This document shows positions 7,438 through 12,839 of a stretch of 15,433 bases of DNA, piece after piece (position 1 is the stretch's first letter; every line of letters begins with the position of its first letter). The DNA is from JBBRNV01 sp038227435 (lineage in GTDB: Bacteria > Patescibacteriota > Minisyncoccia > Phycocordibacterales > CALRBL01), in contig JBBRPW010000015.1 in the NCBI GenBank assembly GCA_038227435.1, positions 1-15,433 on the forward strand, written 5' to 3'. The translations under genes and the position numbers were made by a program. The notes under the pieces were generated by a model. It ran no database searches and was not told where the DNA came from. It saw only the letters and a list, made by a program, of their open reading frames with translations.

Positions 7438-9126
7438 ATGGTTAAATTTAACGAAGATAAGGAAATAAACAAGCTAGCAGAACTTCGACACGCCGAACAG
7501 GAAGATTTGGCTAGAATTTTAGCTCAAAAATATAATGTTGATTATATTAACTTGGCTGGAGTTTCAGTTAATACCGACGCTCTTCGTCTTGTTCCTGAAA
7601 AAGATTCTCATGAGGCTCAGGCGGTGGGTTGGAGTATTTTAGGAAAAAGAGTTTCGGTTGCAGCAACTTCACCTGACTCACCCAAAGTAGATGCGATTTT
7701 AGAAATGCTCAGAGCCCATGGGTACAACACCGTTTTATATATTTGTTCTGAAGAAAGCCTAAAGAAAGCCTGGGAAAGATATAAAGATATTTCATTTGCC
7801 AGCGAAACAAAGGGGGGTTCTCTTGATATTTCAAGTGAGGAAATTGAGCAATTTATTAGCAAAATTCAAACTGCGGCAGATATTAAAGCGGCCATTAATG
7901 ACGCTCTTTCACTTAAACGAGCATACCGAATTTCAAAACTTCTTGTAATTATTATGGCGGGTGCTCTTTCAGTAAGTTCGTCAGATATTCACATTGAACC
8001 GGAGGAAACATTTACTCGATTGCGTTATCGATTAGATGGTGTTCTTCAAGACATTATTGAATTTGATAATGAAACATACAACTTGATGCTTTCTCGATTA
8101 AAACTTTTGTCGAACTTGAAGATTAACGTCAAAGACAATGCTCAAGACGGACGATTTAGTGTAAAAATTTACCAAAACGATATTGAAGTTCGAACATCCC
8201 TACTTCCTGGTGCATATGGTGAATCAATCGTACTCCGAATTCTTAATCCAAAATCTTTAAATGTTTCGCTTGAGCAAATGGGTATTCCAAAAAACCTTTT
8301 TGATATTTTAATGCGTCAAATTGATAAGCCTCAGGGAATGATTTTAACAACGGGTCCAACTGGTTCTGGAAAAACAACGACTCTGTATTCTTTTTTACAT
8401 AAAATCCAATCTCCTCAAATTAAAATTATTACTATTGAAGATCCAATTGAATACCACCTTCCTGGAATTACTCAAACTCAAGTTGAAGTTAAAAAGGGAT
8501 ACACATTTGATAACGGTTTACGTTCTGCCCTTCGACAAGATCCCGATGTAATCATGGTTGGTGAAATTCGAGATCAAGAAACTGCCAATACAGCGATCGA
8601 AGCCTCACTTACTGGCCACTTAGTGTTTTCAACTCTCCACACCAACTCTGCAGCTGGCGCTTTCACACGTTTAATGGATTTAGGTGTAAATCCTCGAATT
8701 CTTCCCTCGGCCGTGATGGTTGCCCTTGCACAACGTTTAGTACGTCGACTCTGTGCAACATGTAAACGAAAGGTTCCCATTCCTCCGAACCGAAAAATTG
8801 AAATTGATCAAATTATTAACAGCATTGTGAATAAGGATGTTGATAATGATTTATCCCAAGGGGTTCTTGATACAAACTTTATGTATGAAGCAGTAGGTTG
8901 TGTTGATTGCAACCACACGGGATATAAAGGACGTGTTGGAATTTTTGAAGCGATTTTAGCTGACAGTGTAATTGAGAATTTAGTAAGAGAAATGCCAAGT
9001 GAGCGTGAAATTGAAACGGCCGCAGCTCCTCAAGGAATCATGAATATGCGACAAGATGGAGTACTTAAAGTATTGAAAGGAATAACATCTCTTGTTGAGC
9101 TAGAGCGCGTTGTTGAGATTTATTAA
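7438..9126 (+). CDS. pilB: Type IV pilus assembly ATPase, PilB/GspE family
   Basis: This cytoplasmic hexameric ATPase powers pilin polymerisation in type IV pili or related secretion machines. It has 562 residues, the normal length. Residues 1-120 resemble the N-terminal MshE/GspE-N domain. The central domain carries SSDIHIEP (181-188), Walker A GPTGSGKTTT (306-315), the Asp box ITIEDPIEYH (331-340), Walker B VIMVGEIRD (371-379) and the His box TGHLVFSTLHTN (392-403). A four-Cys zinc site is intact: Cys439 and Cys442, then Cys488 and Cys491. That zinc site and the full N-terminal domain favour an assembly ATPase over a PilT retraction ATPase, but PilB and GspE cannot be separated from sequence alone. 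No pilC or pilin genes are adjacent. It converges on ruvB with a 23-nt gap and no visible hairpin. Confidence 0.92.
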   Translation: MVKFNEDKEINKLAELRHAEQEDLARILAQKYNVDYINLAGVSVNTDALRLVPEKDSHEAQAVGWSILGKRVSVAATSPDSPKVDAILEMLRAHGYNTVLYICSEESLKKAWERYKDISFASETKGGSLDISSEEIEQFISKIQTAADIKAAINDALSLKRAYRISKLLVIIMAGALSVSSSDIHIEPEETFTRLRYRLDGVLQDIIEFDNETYNLMLSRLKLLSNLKINVKDNAQDGRFSVKIYQNDIEVRTSLLPGAYGESIVLRILNPKSLNVSLEQMGIPKNLFDILMRQIDKPQGMILTTGPTGSGKTTTLYSFLHKIQSPQIKIITIEDPIEYHLPGITQTQVEVKKGYTFDNGLRSALRQDPDVIMVGEIRDQETANTAIEASLTGHLVFSTLHTNSAAGAFTRLMDLGVNPRILPSAVMVALAQRLVRRLCATCKRKVPIPPNRKIEIDQIINSIVNKDVDNDLSQGVLDTNFMYEAVGCVDCNHTGYKGRVGIFEAILADSVIENLVREMPSEREIETAAAPQGIMNMRQDGVLKVLKGITSLVELERVVEIY

Positions 9127-9149
9127 AGATAATTCTTTCTCGCAAATTT

Positions 9150-10157
9150 TTATAGCAATGTATTTTCGTGTGGTTTTTCTAAACCTAAATGCGAGTAGCC
9201 TCGTTTAGTTACTTCTCTCCCCCGAGGTGTTCGTTCTAAAAAACCGAGTTGCATTAAATATGGTTCATTAAATTCCTCAATAGTTGCCTGCTCTTCTCCG
9301 AGCGCGGCGGCAAGCGTACTTAATCCAACAGGTCCTCCGCTAAATTTGTGAATAATAATATCGAGGATACTTCTGTCAGATGCAGTGAGCCCTTCGTCAT
9401 CAATTTGTAAAAGCTCAAGAGCCTCATCAACCATTTCTTTTGAAAGTGGAAGTTTTTTTACTTGGGCATAATCTCTACATCGTTTTAATAAAAAGTTTGC
9501 TGTTCGAGGTGTGCTTCGGCTTCGTCGCGCAACTGCATGAATTGCCTCTTTGGCTTTTTCTCCTTCTCCTTTTTGATCTAAAGAAATTCCTAAAATTGAT
9601 GCACTTCGTTTTATAATTTCTTCAATTTCTTTTGTTGTGTAGTACTCGAGTTTAAATACTCCTCCTGAAAAACGTGAGCGGAGCGGTGATGACACCATTG
9701 CAATACGAGTGGTGGCAGCAACTAAAGTAAATTTTGGAAGCTCTAATTGAATAGTTCTTGCCGACGGACCTTTTCCAATAATAATATCGAGTACTCCAGA
9801 CTCCATTGCAGGATACAGCACTTCTTCAATTGCTTTGTTTAGTCGATGAATTTCATCAATAAATAGAATGTCGCCTGGCGAAAGGTTTGTAAGTATTGAG
9901 GCTAAGTCCCCCACACGCTCTATGGCGGGGCCTGATGTGACCTTCATTTGTTTAGAGGTCTCTTTGGCAATGAGGTGGGCCAAAGTAGTTTTACCAAGCC
10001 CTGGAGGGCCATAAAAAAGGATGTGCTCCGGGGTGTGTTCCCGTTCGCTTGCGGCAGCAATAAGAATTTGGAGGTTATCCTTAATGGTTTTTTGACCGAC
10101 GTATTCATCCCAGCTCGATGGGCGCAATGTTTGATCAAGATGTAGTCCTTCGCTCAT
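9150..10157 (-). CDS. ruvB: Holliday junction branch migration ATPase RuvB
   Basis: RuvB is the AAA+ motor that, with RuvA, drives branch migration at Holliday junctions. The 335-residue length is typical. Motifs in order: LRPSSWDEYVGQ (11-22), Walker A GPPGLGKTT (50-58), GPAIERVGDLA (76-86), Walker B LFIDEIHRL (98-106), sensor 1 AATTR (147-151), the arginine-finger region SSPLRSRFSGG (156-166), sensor 2 STPRTANFLLKR (215-226), and a C-terminal winged helix with YLMQLGFLERTPRGR (300-314). The arginine-finger loop reads RFSGGVFKLEYY where Proteobacteria have RFGIVQRLEFY. ruvA is not present, and ruvC lies divergently across a 527-nt gap instead of in one operon. TAAGAT ends six bases upstream of the ATG. 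Confidence 0.97.
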   Translation of the reverse strand: MSEGLHLDQTLRPSSWDEYVGQKTIKDNLQILIAAASEREHTPEHILFYGPPGLGKTTLAHLIAKETSKQMKVTSGPAIERVGDLASILTNLSPGDILFIDEIHRLNKAIEEVLYPAMESGVLDIIIGKGPSARTIQLELPKFTLVAATTRIAMVSSPLRSRFSGGVFKLEYYTTKEIEEIIKRSASILGISLDQKGEGEKAKEAIHAVARRSRSTPRTANFLLKRCRDYAQVKKLPLSKEMVDEALELLQIDDEGLTASDRSILDIIIHKFSGGPVGLSTLAAALGEEQATIEEFNEPYLMQLGFLERTPRGREVTKRGYSHLGLEKPHENTLL

Positions 10158-10163
10158 AAAGTA

Positions 10164-10169
10164 ATCTTA
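10164..10169 (-). promoter_or_regulatory. -10 element for ruvB
   Basis: On the minus strand TAAGAT ends six bases before the ruvB ATG. A second candidate, TATACT at 10194-10199 on the same strand, would give a leader of about 30 nt. No strong -35 is seen for either. Confidence 0.4.
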
Positions 10170-10223
10170 CAAGATATTGCCTGAGTATATAAGAGGGTTC
10201 GAAATTAGGAAGTACATGCTTGC

Positions 10224-10252
10224 TTGACAAGGTATTTTTACTGTGCTAAGGT
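10224..10252 (+). promoter_or_regulatory. Near-consensus promoter for the ruvB-ruvC intergenic RNA
   Basis: A perfect -35 TTGACA (10224-10229), a spacer of exactly 17 nt and a -10 TAAGGT (10247-10252) with the extended TGC motif just before it (10244-10246). This is the best sigma-70-type promoter in the window. Transcription should begin near 10259. No protein gene follows on this strand until ruvC at 10685. Confidence 0.7.
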
Positions 10253-10303
10253 AGAAATGAATTCGGCGCTTGCATGCGCACGACTCTAATTACAACGTAG
10301 TTT

Positions 10304-10330
10304 AGAAGCTGTTTAAAAACAGTCTTTTTT
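10304..10330 (+). terminator. Weak terminator-like hairpin inside the RNA
   Basis: CTGTTT (10309-10314) pairs with AAACAG (10317-10322), followed by TC and six T (10325-10330). If it terminates, it would yield a short RNA of about 70 nt and attenuate the long one. The two-base loop makes it weak. Confidence 0.35.
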
Positions 10331-10546
10331 ATCGACCACATAAATCTCTAGGCGAACGTCCTCACGGACAATTGATATTGCTTACAGGACGATCTGGTTT
10401 GGCTCTTTATGGGCCTTGCTCGATCTATCCCAAAGGTAATATCAGACTTTTGGTATTTATTGAAAGTGTCGCCTCGAGATTTATAGGGTCGATGATCTCG
10501 CCTCGCCGGACCGAATTTCACTTTAAAATTCGACTCTAAAATCAAA

Positions 10547-10569
10547 TGCACCTTCCGTGCGTTTTTTTT
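10547..10569 (+). terminator. Terminator of the intergenic RNA
   Basis: GCAC (10548-10551) pairs with GTGC (10557-10560) around CTTCC, extended by a T-G pair, and is followed by eight T (10562-10569). The stem is short but the U-run is strong. It marks the likely 3' end of the RNA. Confidence 0.6.
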
Positions 10570-10585
10570 ATTTTTATCTGCCCCA

Positions 10586-10614
10586 AGCATATTACTCTCG
10601 TAAACCTCAGTCAA
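10586..10614 (-). promoter_or_regulatory. Possible antisense promoter facing the intergenic RNA
   Basis: On the minus strand TTGACT (10609-10614) is 17 nt from TATGCT (10586-10591). Transcription would begin near 10580 and run antisense through the terminator and the RNA. The -35 lies in the palindrome GTCAATTGAC (10610-10619). It could be coincidence in AT-rich DNA. Confidence 0.3.
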
Positions 10615-10646
10615 TTGACACGCACCTACTCTTGTTTAACCCTAAT

Positions 10647-10677
10647 TTGCAAGTACTTTTGTATATTACGATATACT
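10647..10677 (+). promoter_or_regulatory. ruvC promoter, probably giving a leaderless mRNA
   Basis: TTGCAA (10647-10652) and TATACT (10672-10677) are 19 nt apart, slightly long. The -10 ends seven bases before the ruvC ATG, so the transcript should begin at or beside the start codon. Confidence 0.55.
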
Positions 10678-10684
10678 AAATATT

Positions 10685-11170
10685 ATGCGTGTAATTGCAA
10701 TTGATCCTGGATACGAGCGGCTTGGAATTGCTGTGGTTGAGAAAAACCAAGGAGAAAAAGAAGTTCTGGTTTATTCAACTTGCTACCGAACTCTTTCCTC
10801 TTTAGATTTTACTGAGCGACTTTATCTTATTGGAAAAGAAATTGAACGAGTAATTACTGAATACAGCCCAAATGTTTTGGCACTTGAAGGATTGTTTTTT
10901 AGCAAAAATCAAAAAACGGCTTTGAAGGTTTCTGAGGCGAGAGGTGTAATTCAATACCAAGCAAAAAGGCAGAGTTTGGAAATTTTTGAATTTCGCCCGC
11001 AAGAAATTAAAATTGCTATTACCAGTTCAGGAAGTAGTACCAAAGAACAAATGATAGGAATGATTCCACGCCTTATCGACCTATCACAAATAAATAACAC
11101 TAAAACCCTCGACGATGAATTTGATGCAATCGCTATTGGATTAACCTATTTTGCCCATAATAAACAGTAA
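10685..11170 (+). CDS. ruvC: Holliday junction resolvase RuvC
   Basis: RuvC is the dimeric metal-dependent nuclease that cuts Holliday junctions after RuvAB migration. The protein has 161 residues, slightly shorter than the E. coli enzyme. The RNase H-like core is complete: MRVIAIDPGYERLG gives Asp7, VLALEGLFF gives Glu68, and LDDEFDAIAIG gives Asp144 and Asp147, with the same spacing as E. coli Asp138 and Asp141. The conserved segment NQKTALKVSEARGV (75-88) is present. ruvA and ruvB are not co-transcribed with it, since ruvB is divergent. No Shine-Dalgarno motif precedes the ATG. The next gene starts 107 nt downstream. Confidence 0.95.
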   Translation: MRVIAIDPGYERLGIAVVEKNQGEKEVLVYSTCYRTLSSLDFTERLYLIGKEIERVITEYSPNVLALEGLFFSKNQKTALKVSEARGVIQYQAKRQSLEIFEFRPQEIKIAITSSGSSTKEQMIGMIPRLIDLSQINNTKTLDDEFDAIAIGLTYFAHNKQ

Positions 11171-11189
11171 TTTTTGAGAGTTTCAAAAA
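11171..11189. repeat. A/T-only inverted repeat after ruvC
   Basis: TTTTTGA (11171-11177) and TCAAAAA (11183-11189) are a perfect 7-bp inverted repeat directly after the ruvC stop. No U-run follows on the plus strand, so it is at best a weak terminator. Confidence 0.25.
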
Positions 11190-11277
11190 ATCCTAATTCT
11201 TCTACACAGCCCTACCTATTGCTAAATTTAAAAGATTTGATACAAATGCTCGCATACAAGTTTTATTTTGAACACAC

Positions 11278-11532
11278 ATGTCAGAAGATCAAGATGTTAA
11301 AGACGAAGCAGAGGAGGGAGAGGAAATTGAGTTGAACCCCAGTCTTATTGAAGAAGAGATTGATGAGGTTATTGGTGGTGTCGAAAAAGAAGATGAGGAT
11401 GATTTTAGTGACGATGCTTTTGCGAGCGAATCAGATGATTTCGATGAGTCAGACGAAGACAATCTTGGTGAAATAGGTTTTAGTATTTCAGGAGAGTCAT
11501 CATCAGAAGAAGGGGATTCTCTTTTAAATTAA
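11278..11532 (+). CDS. Small highly acidic protein of unknown function
   Basis: I do not recognise this 84-residue protein. It has 36 Asp or Glu against only two Lys and no Arg, so the expected pI is very low, and it is probably disordered. The first half has a short amphipathic stretch, NPSLIEEEIDEVIGGVEKE (20-38), that could fold as a helix. The second half is made of Asp/Ser/Glu runs (DDFSDD, SESDDFDESDED) and ends SLLN. It has no signal peptide and no Cys. TTGATA at 11237-11242 and TATTTT at 11264-11269 (eight bases before the ATG) are possible promoter parts. The stop codon overlaps the convergent tyrS stop by two bases (11530-11531). Coding status is supported by placement, not by homology. 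A DNA-mimic or chaperone-like role would be speculation. Confidence 0.65.
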   Translation: MSEDQDVKDEAEEGEEIELNPSLIEEEIDEVIGGVEKEDEDDFSDDAFASESDDFDESDEDNLGEIGFSISGESSSEEGDSLLN

Positions 11533-12734
11533 ATCGAGATAGAAATAAAGCGTCGCTTTCCAATTTTGAAAGTTGTGCTTTTTTCTATGGAATATGAATA
11601 TTCTTTAATTATTTCTTCTGAAGAATCTTCTTGAGAAATTATTTTAATTGCTCCTTCGTCAACCAGTCGGCGCCATTCAGTATTTGAGGCAACTAATTCA
11701 TTCTCGATTAAAACATCTTTTAGGGTTGTTCCTTTTTTAACTTCAACTTTTTTAATGTCTTCTGGTACTCCCCCTTTTTGAAACGTGTCAACGAAATTTT
11801 GTTCCGCTTTTTGTGCAGCCTCTTCGTCGTGATATAGAGTTACAATTTCTCGAGCCAGTCGCATTTTAATATTTCGAGGATTTTCTCCTTCGGTAATTTT
11901 TTGTACGAGATCCGCAATTTCTGTTTCACTTAAATTTGTAGTGAGAAGTAAATATTTTTCGAGCAACGAATCGTTTACAGCCATTATCTTTCCATACATA
12001 TCATTTGCTTCGTCAGTAATCGCAATCACGTTTCCCCAACTTGATGACATTTTTCTACCGTCTGTTCCTTCAAGCATTTTAGTGGTGAGCACTGTTTGCT
12101 CAGGCATTCCATAGTGTTTTTGAATAACCCGCCCAGCCTTTAAATTAAAGAGTTGGTCAAATCCCCCAAGCTCAACATCAGCTTTAACTTCGACAGAATC
12201 AAATCCTTGCATTAGTGGGTATAAAAATTCTCGAAGTGAGATTTCACTACCTTGTTCAATTCGATCACTAAAATTTCGTCGTGCAATCATTTGTTGAACA
12301 CTGAAAGTTTCGGCAAGTTCGGCCACGTCTTTAAATGTTAGTTTAGAAAGCCAACTATTGTTGTGGTGAAATTCTGCTTTCGAAAGATCAAGAATTTTTC
12401 CGACTTGTTCTTTATATGTTTTTAGGTTTTCCTTAACTGCGTCTGTGGTAAGCATTGGTCGTTTGTCGAGTTTATCTGAGGCATCACCAATGAGTGCAGT
12501 AAAATCTCCAACAATAAAAACAACCTGGTGTCCCAAATCCTGAAAAGCCTTTAGTTTTCTTAAAACAATTGCTCTGCCGATATGGATTTTAGAGCTTGTT
12601 GGATCAAAACCTAATTTAACTCTAAGAACTTTTCCAGATCGAAGTTGGACTTCAAGTTGGTCTTTAGGGAAAACATCCTCGGTTCCTCTTTCTAGAATTT
12701 CTTTAATTTTTTCTTCTTTTTGTGTGTCGTTCAT
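11529..12734 (-). CDS. tyrS: Tyrosyl-tRNA synthetase
   Basis: This cytosolic class I synthetase charges tRNA-Tyr. It has 401 residues, the usual size. The Rossmann domain begins LGFDPTSSKIHIGRA (41-55), which contains the HIGH-type motif HIGR (51-54), followed by FIVGDFTALIGDAS (73-86). The tyrosine and tRNA specificity region reads YPLMQGFDSVEVKADVELGGFDQLFNLKAGR (172-202), and the second signature is KMSSS (228-232). An S4 RNA-binding domain occupies about 335-401. The LMQGFDSVEVKADVELGG pattern is the TyrZ-like bacterial subtype. It is divergent from the penicillin-binding protein gene. TTAAAT (12742-12747, minus strand) ends seven bases before the ATG but is a weak -10; TATATT (12747-12752) is an alternative. 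Confidence 0.95.
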   Translation of the reverse strand: MNDTQKEEKIKEILERGTEDVFPKDQLEVQLRSGKVLRVKLGFDPTSSKIHIGRAIVLRKLKAFQDLGHQVVFIVGDFTALIGDASDKLDKRPMLTTDAVKENLKTYKEQVGKILDLSKAEFHHNNSWLSKLTFKDVAELAETFSVQQMIARRNFSDRIEQGSEISLREFLYPLMQGFDSVEVKADVELGGFDQLFNLKAGRVIQKHYGMPEQTVLTTKMLEGTDGRKMSSSWGNVIAITDEANDMYGKIMAVNDSLLEKYLLLTTNLSETEIADLVQKITEGENPRNIKMRLAREIVTLYHDEEAAQKAEQNFVDTFQKGGVPEDIKKVEVKKGTTLKDVLIENELVASNTEWRRLVDEGAIKIISQEDSSEEIIKEYSYSIEKSTTFKIGKRRFISISI

Positions 12735-12815
12735 GTAATTGATTTAAATATATCTTTTTTGTTCCAAAGTTTGTTTTAAAATTTCTTATATTGTGGCTTA
12801 TTTGCAAGACAAATA

Positions 12816-12829
12816 TATCATATATGATA
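12816..12829. promoter_or_regulatory. 14-bp perfect palindrome before the penicillin-binding protein gene
   Basis: TATCATATATGATA is perfectly self-complementary. It overlaps TATGAT (12823-12828), a good -10 match lying 15 nt after TTGCAA (12802-12807) and 11 nt before the ATG. It could be an operator controlling this gene or, from the other side, tyrS. In AT-rich DNA the palindrome could also be chance. Confidence 0.4.
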
Positions 12830-12839
12830 GCATTTACGC

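Larger units (their letters stand above)
10259..10570 (+). ncRNA. Unrecognised structured RNA, about 310 nt
   Basis: This stretch lies between a strong promoter and a hairpin with a U-run. Two 25-nt arms (10331-10355 and 10469-10493) are complementary at 22 of 25 positions. Inside that helix are TGATATT (10373-10379) with AATATCA (10438-10444), the hairpin GTCC-TCAC-GGAC (10358-10369) and the hairpin GGCTC-TTTAT-GGGCC (10401-10415). Downstream is CGAATTT (10512-10518) with AAATTCG (10526-10532). CGAGAT (10475-10480) can instead pair with ATCTCG (10495-10500), which would compete with the long helix. I find no RNase P core (GGAAAGTCC type), no SRP loop and no tRNA-like ends for tmRNA. The 80-88 residue frame on the minus strand is probably a shadow. 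Function is unknown. The boundaries are inferred from promoter and terminator. Confidence 0.6.

Noticed and set aside
10257..10289. Ten-residue plus-strand peptide (MNSALACARL) before the weak terminator, as an attenuation leader
   Set aside because: It has no run of one amino acid, no biosynthetic gene follows, and the ATG lies only 4 nt after the -10, so it would precede the expected transcription start.
10278..10307. tmRNA tag-like reading AHDSNYNVV then stop
   Set aside because: It loosely resembles AxDxNY tags, but there is no GGGG-type 5' acceptor strand or TTCRANT T-arm at the right distance, and the promoter lies too close upstream.
10348..10614. Minus-strand frame of 88 codons (TTG start, or 80 codons from an ATG) in the ruvB-ruvC gap
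   Set aside because: It matches no family, has no -10 at 6-8 nt from either start, and lies across a 25-nt inverted repeat and other helices that indicate RNA. Coding cannot be fully excluded without relatives.
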